In this document: piece after piece, positions 25,523 through 35,050 of the stretch
How positions within the stretch are numbered: the first letter of the stretch is position 1
How the letters are laid out: each line of letters opens with the position of its first letter
NCBI RefSeq assembly: GCF_039696035.1
Contig: NZ_CP155567.1
Coordinates: forward strand, 3,343,001-3,407,000
Direction: 5' to 3'
DNA: 64,000 nt
Origin: Microbulbifer sp. SAOS-129_SWC
Lineage (GTDB): Bacteria > Pseudomonadota > Gammaproteobacteria > Pseudomonadales > Cellvibrionaceae
Notes under the pieces: generated by a model
Databases searched by the model: none
Seen by the model: only the letters and a program-made list of their open reading frames with translations
What the model was told of the DNA's origin: nothing
Position numbers and translations under genes: made by a program

Positions 25523-26533
25523 TTATGAGCGGCCGCCGCGGGCCTTGACGATCTCCTGCGCCAGGTCGTAGGCCGCCATGGCATAGAGACGGCTGCGATT
25601 GTAACGTGTTATGACATAAAAATTATTGAGCCCGATCCAGTATTGCTTGCCCTGCTCGGTCTGCAGCGAGAAAACATTGGCGGGCATGTCCGGCTGCACC
25701 GTAGCGGTGGTGGGGAAGCCCTTTGCTTCCAGCTCGCCCACCGTCCACTTGGCTTCGAGGGAGTCATTGACGATGGTCATGTCGGCATTGGGGCGCGGGT
25801 TGGAGAGCACGGTTACCGGCTCGCCGCGGTGCCAACCGTGTTTGGCAAAATAATTGGCGACGCTGCCAATGGCGTCTTCGGTATCGGTCCAGATATTCAC
25901 ATGGCCGTCGCCATCGAAATCCACCGCATAGGCACGATAGCTCGACGGCATAAACTGGCCGAGGCCCATGGCACCGGCGTAGGAGCCCTTGAGGGAAGTG
26001 GGATCAAACCCCTGGTCGCGGGTCAGCAGCAGGTAGTTTTCCAGTTCCTTGGTAAAGAATTTGGAACGCGGTGGGTAGTCAAACGCGAGCGTGGCCAGCG
26101 CGTCCAACACCCGATAGCCGCCCATATTGCCCCCGTAGCGGGTCTCGATACCGATGATGGCGACGATCATCTCCGCCGGCACACCGTATTTCTTTTCCGC
26201 CGCCGCCAGGGCCCTCTGGTTCTTGTCCCAGAAATCAACACCGCCGCTGATACTCTGCGGTGTCAGGAAGATCTTGCGGTATTCGTACCAAGGCTTGGCT
26301 TTCTCCGCCGGGCGTTTGATGGCCGTGAGAATGGAATCCTTGCGCTTGGCTTCGCGCATCAACAGGTTGAGCTGGTCGCGGTCGAAATTGTGCTCGGCGA
26401 CCATGTAGTCCACAAATGCCTTGGCATTGACATTGTCCTCGTGCCCTACCTCCTGGGCGCAGGCAGCAAGAACGATACCGATCCCTGCCAAAAGTCCTGT
26501 GGTCCACTTCAAAACAACCGCTCCTGTTCTCAT
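25523..26533 (-). CDS. mltB: Membrane-bound lytic murein transglycosylase B
   Basis: A 336-residue lipoprotein (lipobox VLAAC, Cys25) of the MltB family. The catalytic Glu is E130 in IIGIETRYGGNMG. The segment YAGAMGLGQFMPSSYRAYAVDFDGDG is the usual substrate-cleft and metal-loop region. It cleaves peptidoglycan glycan strands to 1,6-anhydromuramyl products at the outer membrane. It is separated from rodA by a 365-bp gap filled with structured repeats. Confidence 0.95.
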   Translation of the reverse strand: MRTGAVVLKWTTGLLAGIGIVLAACAQEVGHEDNVNAKAFVDYMVAEHNFDRDQLNLLMREAKRKDSILTAIKRPAEKAKPWYEYRKIFLTPQSISGGVDFWDKNQRALAAAEKKYGVPAEMIVAIIGIETRYGGNMGGYRVLDALATLAFDYPPRSKFFTKELENYLLLTRDQGFDPTSLKGSYAGAMGLGQFMPSSYRAYAVDFDGDGHVNIWTDTEDAIGSVANYFAKHGWHRGEPVTVLSNPRPNADMTIVNDSLEAKWTVGELEAKGFPTTATVQPDMPANVFSLQTEQGKQYWIGLNNFYVITRYNRSRLYAMAAYDLAQEIVKARGGRS

Positions 26534-26622
26534 AGTGCTTCTCTACATCCAAGTGTTTTTTTATCGTTACACAACCCGCGAAGCGCACGAATTGCCCTCT
26601 GACTTCCTGACCGGCCCCGGCG

Positions 26623-26900
26623 GGCCTTTTCAGCCGCCTGCTACACCACCGGTTACAGAAAACCGGTCCACAGATCACGTGCGCACGCACTTGATCTGTC
26701 GCGGGGGGTTGCGGGCATGCGCCGCAAACCCGGACCGAAAAGGCCAGGGAAGGCCTTCTCAGCCGCTACTGTACCGCCGGCTACGGATAACCGGCCCGCA
26801 GATCAGGTGCACAGGCACTTGATCTGTCGCGGGGGGGGTTGCGGACATGCGCCGCAAACCCGGACTGAAAAGGCCACGGACGGCCTTTTCAGCCGCCACT
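26623..26900. repeat. Structured tandem direct repeat, about 129 bp, two copies plus a partial third
   Basis: Copies begin at 26623 and 26752, and a truncated third copy begins at 26882 and runs into the end of rodA. Each full copy holds three hairpins: ACCGGTT/AACCGGT-type; CAGATCA...GTGC/GCAC...TGATCTG (26671-26698 and 26799-26826); and a GGTTGCGG-GCATGC-centred palindrome. AAGGCC/GGCCTT arms lie at the junctions. Differences between copies fall mostly in loops, and one outer pair changes A-T to G-C, consistent with retained pairing. The repeats fill the gap between rodA and mltB and could act as mRNA stabilisers, attenuators or a REP-like element. Confidence 0.85.
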
Positions 26901-28044
26901 AAAAAGTCACCCTGCGCTTCTCGGTACCGATGGCCATCAGGATACCGAATCCCGCCATCAGTGTGATGGCCGAGGTACCGCCGTAGCTCACCAGCGGCAA
27001 AGGTACCCCAACCACCGGCAGCAGGCCGCTAACCATGCCTATATTCACAAACACATAGACAAAGAATGTGAGCGTAATACTCCCCGCCAGCAAGCGACCG
27101 AATACAGTCTGGGCCATAAAACTAATATAGATGCCTCTTGCAATAATCAGCACGTAGAGTAACAACAACAGCATCGCACCGCGCATGCCCCACTCTTCGG
27201 AAAGTACCGCAATAATGAAATCCGTGTGGCTCTCGGGCAAAAAGTCCAGCTGCGACTGGGTACCCTGCATGTAGCCCTTGCCCAGCAGGCCGCCGGAACC
27301 GATGGCCGCCTTGGACTGAAAAATGTTCCAACCGGCGCCGAGGCGGTCGGTGTCCGGATTGAGCAGGGTGAGGATACGCTGGCGCTGGTAGTCGCGCAGC
27401 CCCCACTCCCAGATCGGCCAGGCGGAGACCCCCAGCGCCACCAGCGCGCCACCGATCAACTTCCAGCTGAGTCCGGCCAGATAGAGCGCAAAAATTCCCG
27501 AGGCGGCGATCAGGATGGCTGTACCGAGATCCGGCTGGCGCACGATCAGCGCCGCCGGCACACTGACGATCGCCAGGGCACCGAGCACCGTCCACAGCGA
27601 CGGCGGCAGGTTGCGCCCGTGCAGGTATGCTGCCACCAACATCGGCACCGCCAGTTTCAGCGCCTCCGCGGGCTGGAAGCGGAAACCACCGATCTCCAGC
27701 CAGCGCTGCGCGCCCTTGGCGCCAACCCCGATAAACAGCACTGCCACCAGCAGGCAGCAGCCGCCCGCATAGAGCCACAGTGACCAGCGCCGGTAAAAAT
27801 CCAGCGGTATCTGCGCCGCCACAAACATCACGCCGAAAGCCAGCACCAGGAACACCGACTGGCGGCGCACATAGTGCACATCGGCGCCGGCGGCGCTGTA
27901 CAGGACCACCAGGCCGACCCCGGCCAGCACCAGCAACAGTAGCAACAGCGGCACGTCCACATGCAGGCGCCGCGCCAGGCTGGCCGGCCGGCTCAGGCTG
28001 CTGTGGGAATCCGGCAGGCGGTGCATATAGTCGCGGCTAGCCAC
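26899..28044 (-). CDS. rodA: Rod-shape peptidoglycan glycosyltransferase RodA (SEDS)
   Basis: A 381-residue SEDS glycosyltransferase with about ten membrane helices that polymerises lipid II with PBP2 during elongation. Typical segments are ALIVRQPDLGTAILI, NPDTDRLGAGWNIFQSKAAIGSGGLLGKGY and LPESHTDFIIAVLSEEWG, ending in VPLPLVSYGGTSAITLM. I place the start at GTG 28044, which overlaps the mrdA stop by 8 bases and has GGAGAG upstream; ATG 28026 is an alternative. Confidence 0.96.
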   Translation of the reverse strand: MASRDYMHRLPDSHSSLSRPASLARRLHVDVPLLLLLLVLAGVGLVVLYSAAGADVHYVRRQSVFLVLAFGVMFVAAQIPLDFYRRWSLWLYAGGCCLLVAVLFIGVGAKGAQRWLEIGGFRFQPAEALKLAVPMLVAAYLHGRNLPPSLWTVLGALAIVSVPAALIVRQPDLGTAILIAASGIFALYLAGLSWKLIGGALVALGVSAWPIWEWGLRDYQRQRILTLLNPDTDRLGAGWNIFQSKAAIGSGGLLGKGYMQGTQSQLDFLPESHTDFIIAVLSEEWGMRGAMLLLLLYVLIIARGIYISFMAQTVFGRLLAGSITLTFFVYVFVNIGMVSGLLPVVGVPLPLVSYGGTSAITLMAGFGILMAIGTEKRRVTF

Positions 28045-29920
28045 GGGCGCTCTCCTGTTTTTTATCGTCAGCGGACGTGGCTGTATCGTTGCGGTGGCGC
28101 GACATCCAGTCGACCAGTACCTCGCGTGCCACCGGTCCCGCCACACTGCCGCCGTGCTCGCCATTCTCGACCAGCACCGAGACCGCGATCTGGGGGTTTT
28201 CCACCGGCGCGAAGGCGACAAACAGCGCATTGTCGCGGTGGCGCTCCTTGAGTGCCTCCGAGTCGTAGCGCTCGCCCTGGGCGATGCCCACCACCTGCGC
28301 CGAGCCGGACTTGCCGGCGACGGAGAAATCTAGGCCCTGCCCCACTTTGCGCCCGGTACCGTGCTCGATCACGTTCCTCATGTCCTTGAAGATCTCATCC
28401 CAGTACTGGGGCCGGGCTTCCACATGGTGCATGACTTCCGGCGCCACAGGTTCGCCGTTGATGGCCTTGACCACCTGCGGCTTGAGATGCGTGCCACGGC
28501 TGGCCAGCGTGGCGGTCATCACCGCCAGCTGCAGCGGCGTGGCGAGCACGAAGCCCTGCCCGAGAATGGCGTTCAGGTTATCCCCGGGAAACCAGGGCAG
28601 GCCGCGCGCGCCGCGCTTCCACGCGCGCGACGGGTAGAGCCCGGAGCGCTCCACCGGCAGGTCGATACCGGTCTTGGCGCCGAGACCGAAACTGGTGGCG
28701 ACATCGTGCATCTGCTCGATCGTCCAGCGCGATGCCAGATCGTAGAAGTAGACGTCACAGCTCTCGGTGATCGCCTGCTTCAGGTCCACGTGCTTACCGT
28801 GCCCCCAGCGCTTCCAGTCGCGGAAGCGACGGTCGTCGTTGGGCAGCACGAAATAGCCGGGATCGTTGACGGTGTAATCGGGGGTGATGATGCCGTCCTT
28901 GAGGCCACCGAGGCCCATCATCGGCTTCAGCGTCGAGCCCGGCGCGTACTGGCCCTGCAGCGCGCGGTTGAACAGCGGCACATCGAGGGAATCGGACAGC
29001 GCGCGGTAATCCTTGAAACTGATCCCGGTAACGAACAGGTTGGGATCGAACGACGGCTTGCTGACAAACGCCAGCACGCCACCGGTCTTGACGTTGATGG
29101 CGACCACCGCGCCGCGGCGGTCGCCGAGCGCATCGGAGGCCACCCGTTGCAGCTGTGCATCGAGGCTCAGGGTCAGGTCGGCACCGGGCTCGGGGTTGTG
29201 GCGCTCGAGCACCCGCAGCACCCGGCCGCGGGCGTTGGTTTCCACATTTTCGTAACCGACCTTACCGAGCAGCAGGTCTTCGTAGGAGCGCTCCAGACCA
29301 ACCTTGCCGACACTCTGGGTACCCCGGTAGCGGCGTACATCCTCTTCGGTAAAGCGCCGCAGCTCGCGGTCATTGATGCGGCCCACATAGCCGACGCTGT
29401 GGGCGAACAGCTCGCCGAGCGGGTAGTAGCGCACCAGCTCCGCCTCCACCGAGACGCCGGGCAGGCGGAATTCGTTCACGCTGACCCGCGCGATCTCTTT
29501 CTCCGACAGGCGAAAACGCAGCGGTATCGGCTCGAATGGCCGCCGGCGGTGCAGGCGCTTCTTGAATTTGTCCACATCGTCGCTGTCGAGCTCTACCAGC
29601 TGGCCGAGCAGCTTCAGCGTGCGATCCATGTCCTTGACGTGCTCGCGTACGATAGACAGCGTGTAACTGGGGCGGTTGTCCGCCAGCAGGGTGCCATTGC
29701 GGTCGTAGATCAGCCCGCGGGTAGGCGGCACCGGCCGCACCTGGATGCGGTTCTGGTCCGACTGGGTGCGGTAGCTGTCGTAATTGACCACCTGCAGGTT
29801 GTAGAAGCGCGCCACAAGCACCCCCAGCAGTACCGCTACGCCAATCAGCGCCACCAGCATACGGTCGCGAAACAGCCGCTGCTCGATGTGGGGATCCTTG
29901 AGGTGGAGATCGTGGGGCAT
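28037..29920 (-). CDS. mrdA: Penicillin-binding protein 2 (elongation transpeptidase)
   Basis: A 627-residue monofunctional class B PBP. It has one N-terminal membrane helix (about 20-40), a pedestal domain, and a transpeptidase domain with STLK (nucleophile S329, K332), SCD (in TESCDVYFYDLA) and KSG (in VAGKSGSAQVV). It cross-links new peptidoglycan in the lateral wall together with RodA, whose start overlaps its stop. The C-terminal 20 residues are polar and Lys/Asp-rich. Confidence 0.97.
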   Translation of the reverse strand: MPHDLHLKDPHIEQRLFRDRMLVALIGVAVLLGVLVARFYNLQVVNYDSYRTQSDQNRIQVRPVPPTRGLIYDRNGTLLADNRPSYTLSIVREHVKDMDRTLKLLGQLVELDSDDVDKFKKRLHRRRPFEPIPLRFRLSEKEIARVSVNEFRLPGVSVEAELVRYYPLGELFAHSVGYVGRINDRELRRFTEEDVRRYRGTQSVGKVGLERSYEDLLLGKVGYENVETNARGRVLRVLERHNPEPGADLTLSLDAQLQRVASDALGDRRGAVVAINVKTGGVLAFVSKPSFDPNLFVTGISFKDYRALSDSLDVPLFNRALQGQYAPGSTLKPMMGLGGLKDGIITPDYTVNDPGYFVLPNDDRRFRDWKRWGHGKHVDLKQAITESCDVYFYDLASRWTIEQMHDVATSFGLGAKTGIDLPVERSGLYPSRAWKRGARGLPWFPGDNLNAILGQGFVLATPLQLAVMTATLASRGTHLKPQVVKAINGEPVAPEVMHHVEARPQYWDEIFKDMRNVIEHGTGRKVGQGLDFSVAGKSGSAQVVGIAQGERYDSEALKERHRDNALFVAFAPVENPQIAVSVLVENGEHGGSVAGPVAREVLVDWMSRHRNDTATSADDKKQESARG

Positions 29921-29993
29921 GAAATGGTTATACGTGTGGCGCGTAAATAATTGACTACGGAGTGTACAGTTTTAAGACGGAATGATGAACGAT

Positions 29994-30035
29994 GAATGCG
30001 GAATAAACGTCAAAAGCGGGCGCTATTCCGCATTC
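29994..30035. repeat. Inverted repeat between rlmH and mrdA
   Basis: GAATGCGGAATA (29994-30005) and its exact complement TATTCCGCATTC (30024-30035) form a 12-bp stem with an 18-base loop in the 133-bp gap. Its position inside a probable operon suggests attenuation or transcript processing rather than full termination, because there is no T tract on the minus strand. Confidence 0.7.
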
Positions 30036-30053
30036 ACCATCCTCTGCCCTTGC

Positions 30054-30530
30054 TTATTTATGGTACGGGTGTCCCGCCAGTAGCGTCCAGGCCCGGTACA
30101 GCTGTTCCGCCAGCACCACCCTGACCAGCGGATGCGGCAGGGTCAATGGCGACAGCGACCAGCGCTGGCGCGCCCGCGCCAGGCAGTCCGGCGCGAGGCC
30201 ATCGGGGCCGCCGATCAGCAGGCTGACGTTATCCCCCTGCAGCTGCCAGTCGCGCAGTTCCGTGGAGAGCTGCTCGGTACTCCAGGCGTTGCCCTGCACA
30301 TCCAGCGCGACTATGTGGTCGCGCTGACCCAGGGCCGCGAGCATCGCCTCACCCTCTTTCTGGCGGGCCTTTTCCACCAGTGCCGGGGCGTTCTTCTGAC
30401 CGCGATTGCCGAGAGGAATTTCCACCATTTCCAGAGAAATTTCCCGCGGTAGCCGCTTGGCGTACTCACCGTAGCCGTCCTGCACCCAGCGCGGCATCTT
30501 GCCGCCGGCGGCCAGGATCCTGATTTTCAC
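30054..30530 (-). CDS. rlmH: 23S rRNA pseudouridine-1915 N3-methyltransferase
   Basis: A 158-residue SPOUT methyltransferase. The C-terminal trefoil knot is visible in [13 protein letters not shown] and [23 protein letters not shown], which bind SAM and rRNA. It starts with GTG at 30530 ([13 protein letters not shown]) and follows rsfS by 5 bases, the usual ribosome-linked pair ahead of mrdA. Confidence 0.96.
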   Translation of the reverse strand: MKIRILAAGGKMPRWVQDGYGEYAKRLPREISLEMVEIPLGNRGQKNAPALVEKARQKEGEAMLAALGQRDHIVALDVQGNAWSTEQLSTELRDWQLQGDNVSLLIGGPDGLAPDCLARARQRWSLSPLTLPHPLVRVVLAEQLYRAWTLLAGHPYHK

Positions 30531-30535
30531 CGGCG

Positions 30536-30898
30536 TCAGACCTCGTGCGGGTCGCTGCCGTCGGCGCCCTCGCGGGTATTCGGGGTCATCGACCAGAGCT
30601 TTTCCAGGTCGTAGAAGCTGCGCACGTCCGCCTGCATCACGTGAACCACCAGGTCACCGTAATCGACCAGCACCCACTCGCCCTGTTCCATGCCCTCGAC
30701 ACCGATCGGGCGCAGCCCCGCTTTCTTGCCTTCTTCGACCACATTGTCGGCGAGAGATTTCACCTGGCGGCTGGAGGTACCGGTGCAGATCACCAGCGTG
30801 TCCATCACATCGGACAGTTCGGAGACGTCGAGGGACACAATGTCCTTGCCTTTAAGATCTTCCAGTGCCGACACGGCAGTTTGTTTAATATCAGTCAT
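30536..30898 (-). CDS. rsfS: Ribosomal silencing factor RsfS
   Basis: A 120-residue protein binding L14 on the 50S subunit to block 30S joining when nutrients are low. Hallmarks are [20 protein letters not shown] N-terminal sequence, [18 protein letters not shown] and [16 protein letters not shown]. The C-terminal 12 residues are acidic and variable. Genomic position between nadD and rlmH is typical. Confidence 0.96.
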   Translation of the reverse strand: MTDIKQTAVSALEDLKGKDIVSLDVSELSDVMDTLVICTGTSSRQVKSLADNVVEEGKKAGLRPIGVEGMEQGEWVLVDYGDLVVHVMQADVRSFYDLEKLWSMTPNTREGADGSDPHEV

Positions 30899-30911
30899 AA
30901 CACCTGTTTAC

Positions 30912-31580
30912 TTAATCGCTCTTATAGAGCCGGTTGTCTTCAATATATTGCAGTACCGCCGCCGGCAGCAGAAAACGTGGCGACTTGCCGCGCGCGACCA
31001 GGTGGCGGATACGGGTGGCGGAAATCGGCAACAGCGTCTGCTCCCTGACCACCAGGCGACCGCGGGATTCCCGCTTGAGGTCCTCTGCCTCGCCGCGGCA
31101 TTCATCCAGCAGTGCCGCCACCTGGGTTTCGGCACCGCCGGCATCCCGCTGCGGCAACTGCCACCCCGGGCGCGTCGCCACCACCAGGTGTGCCAGCTGC
31201 AGCAGCCGCTCCCAGCGATGCCAGCTGGGCAGGGTCAGCAGCGAATCCAGCCCCATGCAGAAGCTGATCGATACGTCGTCCCCCAGCTCGGACCGCAGTT
31301 CCTCCAGCGTGTCCACCGTGTAGGTGGGGCCGCCGCGATTCAGTTCGCGCAGGTCCAGTTGCAGCTCGTCGCAGCCGTCGAGAGCCAGTTGCAGCATCTG
31401 CCGGCGCCGCTCGGGCGACACCCCGGGGCTCTGGCGGTGGCGCGGCTGGTGGCTCGGCAGCAGGCGCATCTGGTCGAATCCCAGCGCCTGCTGCAACTCC
31501 AGCGCCATACGCAGGTGGCCGAAATGCACCGGGTCAAAGGTGCCGCCGAACAGGGCGACGGTGTGCCGTTTGTCAGTCAT
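30912..31580 (-). CDS. nadD: Nicotinate-nucleotide adenylyltransferase
   Basis: A 222-residue enzyme forming deamido-NAD+ from nicotinate mononucleotide and ATP. GGTFDPVHFGH (12-22) is the nucleotidyltransferase HxGH signature, and ISATRIRHLVARGKSPRFLLP near the C terminus is the matching SxTxxR motif. The ATG at 31580 is preferred over the TTG immediately before it. Confidence 0.96.
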   Translation of the reverse strand: MTDKRHTVALFGGTFDPVHFGHLRMALELQQALGFDQMRLLPSHQPRHRQSPGVSPERRRQMLQLALDGCDELQLDLRELNRGGPTYTVDTLEELRSELGDDVSISFCMGLDSLLTLPSWHRWERLLQLAHLVVATRPGWQLPQRDAGGAETQVAALLDECRGEAEDLKRESRGRLVVREQTLLPISATRIRHLVARGKSPRFLLPAAVLQYIEDNRLYKSD

Positions 31581-31667
31581 CAAAAGCCGTTCTGAAGCTC
31601 ATTGCCTGCAGATTACCTCAGCGCTGAGAGCGCGGGTCCTTTTCGGGACCGTATGTGCATGGGCCGA

Positions 31668-32960
31668 TTATTCGCGGATCTGTCCGTCGCCGAACACTAT
31701 CCATTTCTGCGAGGTCAGCCCCTCCAGCCCCACTGGGCCGCGGGCGTGGATTTTATCCGTACTGATGCCAATTTCAGCCCCCAATCCGTATTCGAAGCCA
31801 TCCGCGAAGCGGGTGGACGCGTTCACCATCACCGAACTGGCATCCACTTCGGCGAGGAAACGCCGCGCGCGGCTGTAGTTCTCGGTGACCACCGCCTCGG
31901 TGTGGCCGGACCCGTACTCGGCGATATGGTCCATAGCTGCATCCATATCCGCCACCACGCGAATCGCCAGCACCGGCGCCAAATATTCTTCGTGCCAATC
32001 GGATTCCTGTGCCGCGTTGCAGTCCGACAGAATTCGGCAGGTCTCGGCACAACCGCGCAGCTCCACGCCCTTCTCGCGGTAGGCCGCCGCCAGGCGCGGC
32101 AGAATCTCATCGGCAATGCCCTGCGCCACCAACAATGTCTCCATCGTATTGCAGACACCATAGCGGTGGGTCTTGGCGTTCAGTGCGATATTGAACGCCT
32201 TGTCCAGATCCGCGCGGTCATCCAGATACACATGGCAAACGCCGTGCAGGTGCTTGATCACCGGCACCCGCGCCTCGCGGCTGACCCGTTCGATCAGGCC
32301 GGTGCCGCCGCGCGGCACGATCACATCCACATATTCCGGCATCGTGATCATGGCGCCCACGGCGGCGCGATCGGTGGTATCTACCACCTGCACCGCGGTC
32401 TCCGGCAGGCCCGCTTCCGCCAGCCCCGCAGCGATACAGGCGGCGATGGCGCCGTTCGAATGCAGCGCCTCGCTGCCGCCGCGCAGAATCGTCGCATTGC
32501 CGGACTTCAGGCACAGGCTGGCGGCATCGATGGTCACGTTGGGGCGCGACTCGTAGATGATGCCAACAACCCCCAGCGGCACGCGCATCTTGCCGACCTG
32601 GATACCACTGGGGCGGTATTTCAGGTCTTCGATCTCGCCCACCGGGTCCGGCAGTTCCGCGATCTGGCGTAGGCCCTCGATCATCGCGTCGATGCGCGCA
32701 TCGTTCAGTTCCAACCGATCCAGTAGCGCCGCGTCGAGACCGCTGTCGCGGCCCGCCTGCATATCCTGCCCGTTGGCTTCGGCGATCTGTTCGCGCTGGC
32801 GGTGCAGCTGTGCGGCGATGGCATGCAGGGCGCGATTCTTGTGCGCGGTATCGGCGCGCGCCATCTGCCGCGCGGCCGCACGGGCGGCGCGCCCCATCGC
32901 CTCGAGGCGGGCGCGGGTAGACTGCTGGTCGGGGGTTTCGGCAACGCTACTACTGGTCAC
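31668..32960 (-). CDS. proA: Glutamate-5-semialdehyde dehydrogenase (gamma-glutamyl phosphate reductase)
   Basis: A 430-residue aldehyde-dehydrogenase-fold enzyme of proline synthesis, reducing gamma-glutamyl phosphate with NADPH. Conserved blocks are [55 protein letters not shown] and the catalytic Cys in [13 protein letters not shown]. The start is a GTG at 32960. The first 15 residues are Ser/Gln-rich and variable. It lies upstream of nadD. Confidence 0.96.
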   Translation of the reverse strand: MTSSSVAETPDQQSTRARLEAMGRAARAAARQMARADTAHKNRALHAIAAQLHRQREQIAEANGQDMQAGRDSGLDAALLDRLELNDARIDAMIEGLRQIAELPDPVGEIEDLKYRPSGIQVGKMRVPLGVVGIIYESRPNVTIDAASLCLKSGNATILRGGSEALHSNGAIAACIAAGLAEAGLPETAVQVVDTTDRAAVGAMITMPEYVDVIVPRGGTGLIERVSREARVPVIKHLHGVCHVYLDDRADLDKAFNIALNAKTHRYGVCNTMETLLVAQGIADEILPRLAAAYREKGVELRGCAETCRILSDCNAAQESDWHEEYLAPVLAIRVVADMDAAMDHIAEYGSGHTEAVVTENYSRARRFLAEVDASSVMVNASTRFADGFEYGLGAEIGISTDKIHARGPVGLEGLTSQKWIVFGDGQIRE

Positions 32961-33022
32961 TGCGGCTCTCCGTGCTGGTGTCTGGTCTGTCGCGGGCCGC
33001 GCAGTATAACCCGAACCGCCAC

Positions 33023-33607
33023 TTATTCGTGGGCCCAGCGATCCAGGCTGGCGGCGATACTGGCCAGTCGCGCCAGCGGGTCCTCGGTGCCGAGCAGTTC
33101 CACCCGCACCTTGTCATCCAGGGGTAGCAGCTGCGCCAGTTGCCAGGACAGAGCATCGGCGCTGTCCACCGGTGCAAACTTCAGCGGCAACATGGTCGCG
33201 CGCTCCTTCAGTTCGTCCAGCACCGCCAGCAGGCCATCGCACTCCGCCGGCACCGGTTGTGGCGGCGGCTGCGGCAACCATTCCACCTCAGCGGTCTGCA
33301 GGTTGTCGGCGGCACGGCCGACGTCGTGGATCCGGAAGCGGCGCTGGCCCTGCACCTCCACATGCAGCAGGCCCTCCTCGCCCTGGCTCCAGTCGACGAT
33401 ATGCACATACAGCCCCAGCGGCCACACGGACGCGTGCCCGACCTCAGCGCCGGAGCGGATCAACGCAATGCCGAAGCCACTGTCGCTCTTCAGCACCTCG
33501 CTGACCAGACGCAGGTAGCGCTGCTCGAAGATGCGCAGAGGCAGGGTCACGCCGGGATACAGCGCCATGCTGAGCGGGAACAGAGGGATCTGCGACAAAA
33601 CTTTCAC
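33023..33607 (-). CDS. Lon N-terminal-domain (LON substrate-binding) protein
   Basis: A 194-residue protein consisting of the LON substrate-binding domain alone ([29 protein letters not shown] at the N terminus, then [18 protein letters not shown]), without AAA or protease parts. Such stand-alone proteins are common in Gammaproteobacteria. The role is unknown; it could act as an adaptor. The start is GTG at 33607. Confidence 0.88.
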   Translation of the reverse strand: MKVLSQIPLFPLSMALYPGVTLPLRIFEQRYLRLVSEVLKSDSGFGIALIRSGAEVGHASVWPLGLYVHIVDWSQGEEGLLHVEVQGQRRFRIHDVGRAADNLQTAEVEWLPQPPPQPVPAECDGLLAVLDELKERATMLPLKFAPVDSADALSWQLAQLLPLDDKVRVELLGTEDPLARLASIAASLDRWAHE

Positions 33608-33725
33608 TCAAATCTCGGGGATACCACAACGATAACATCTGCGGCGGCTGCGCCAATGTCGTGCAAAAAAGAATTTTATGCCATCTCGTCTAGACTCATG
33701 GAAGACAAAGTTGTGGAGAGTCCCC

Positions 33726-34628
33726 ATGCGTTGGCGCCAGGGTCGCAGAAGTAGCAATGTAGAGGACCGCCGCGGCGAATCGTCCGGCGGCGGACTGGGC
33801 GGCATGGGCAATCTGCTGGCGCTGGCGCCATTGCTGCTACGCAGCAAGAAGGGCTGGATGATACTGCTTGCTGTCGCCGCCTTTTACTTCTTTTTCGGTG
33901 ACAACCAGCTGTTTCACCAGACGCCACAGCAGTCGGTGCCGTCAACCAGCGGACAGCCCGGCGCGCCCGCCGCGGGCGGTGATGATGTCGCAGATTTCGT
34001 CTCGGTGGTATTGGCAGACACCGAGGACACCTGGAGCAAGCTGTTCCAGACCGCCGGCAAGCAGTACACCCCGCCAAAACTGGTGCTCTACAACGACGCC
34101 ATCCGCTCGGCCTGCGGCCTCAGCTCCGCCGCAGTCGGCCCCTTCTACTGCCCCAACGACGACAAGGTCTACCTGGACCTGAGCTTCCTCAATGAGCTCA
34201 AAAAGCTGGGCGCACCCGGCGACTTTGCCTTCGCCTATGTGATCGCCCACGAGGTGGGTCACCATGTACAGAACCTGCTCGGCACCTCGCAGAAGGTGCA
34301 GCAGGCACGCATGCAGTCCGACAAAGTCACCGCCAACCGGCTGTCGGTCATGCTGGAACTGCAGGCGGACTGCTTTGCCGGGGTCTGGGCCTTTTACGCC
34401 CACCGCGACCGCAACCTGCTGGAACCCGGCGACATCAAGGAAGGCCTGCAGGCCGCCGCCGCGGTTGGCGACGACCGCCTGCAGCAGCGCTCGGGGCATG
34501 CGGTAGCGCCGGACGCCTTCACCCACGGCAGTGCCGAGCAGCGTGTTTACTGGTTTTCCCGCGGTTTCAAAAGCGGCGATGTGAACCAGTGCAACACCTT
34601 TGCAGCCCTGTCCGGCCAACAGCCCTAA
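33726..34628 (+). CDS. ypfJ: YpfJ-like neutral zinc metallopeptidase
   Basis: A 300-residue membrane-anchored protein. A Gly/Ser-rich cytosolic N terminus is followed by one helix (about 43-57) and a periplasmic metallopeptidase domain with the zinc motif H175-E-V-G-H179 (AHEVGHHVQNLLG). The downstream ELQADCFAGVWA provides the third ligand. The ATG at 33726 has GGAGAG upstream and gives the family N terminus MRWRQGRRSSNVEDRRG. Substrates are unknown. Confidence 0.92.
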   Translation: MRWRQGRRSSNVEDRRGESSGGGLGGMGNLLALAPLLLRSKKGWMILLAVAAFYFFFGDNQLFHQTPQQSVPSTSGQPGAPAAGGDDVADFVSVVLADTEDTWSKLFQTAGKQYTPPKLVLYNDAIRSACGLSSAAVGPFYCPNDDKVYLDLSFLNELKKLGAPGDFAFAYVIAHEVGHHVQNLLGTSQKVQQARMQSDKVTANRLSVMLELQADCFAGVWAFYAHRDRNLLEPGDIKEGLQAAAAVGDDRLQQRSGHAVAPDAFTHGSAEQRVYWFSRGFKSGDVNQCNTFAALSGQQP

Positions 34629-34701
34629 AACGCGCCCGCGCCTGCTAGACTGCACGCACCAATCCATTCCCAATCCCAACGAGATCCGAGGAGAAGATCC
34701 C

Positions 34702-34983
34702 ATGCCCAAAGCCAAAGCACGCCACATCCTGGTCGATAGCGAAGAGAAATGCCTGGACCTGAAAAAACAGCTGGAAGGCGGTGCCGACTTCGCCAAGCTG
34801 GCCGAAGCGCACTCCCAGTGCCCGTCCGGACGCTCCGGCGGCGATCTGGGCGAGTTCAGCCAGGGACAGATGGTGCCCGAATTCGATAAAGCCGTGTTCA
34901 GCGGTGAACTGAACAAGGTACAGGGCCCGATCAAGACCCAGTTCGGCTACCACCTGCTGGAAGTGACCGAGCGCAGCGACTGA
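34702..34983 (+). CDS. ppiC: Peptidyl-prolyl cis-trans isomerase, parvulin type
   Basis: A 93-residue stand-alone cytosolic parvulin. ARHILVDSEEKC, FAKLAEAHSQCPSGRSGGDLGEFSQGQMVPEFDKAVF and PIKTQFGYHLLEV cover the whole fold with its conserved His, Phe and Met residues. A GAGGAGAAG ribosome-binding site precedes the ATG at 34702; the longer open frame begins inside the ypfJ gene. Confidence 0.95.
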   Translation: MPKAKARHILVDSEEKCLDLKKQLEGGADFAKLAEAHSQCPSGRSGGDLGEFSQGQMVPEFDKAVFSGELNKVQGPIKTQFGYHLLEVTERSD

Positions 34984-35050
34984 TCCCTCCCCCTCCGTTA
35001 ACGCGTTATCCGGGAAAACCGGCAAACACGCGATGCGGAAGCAGGCCACC

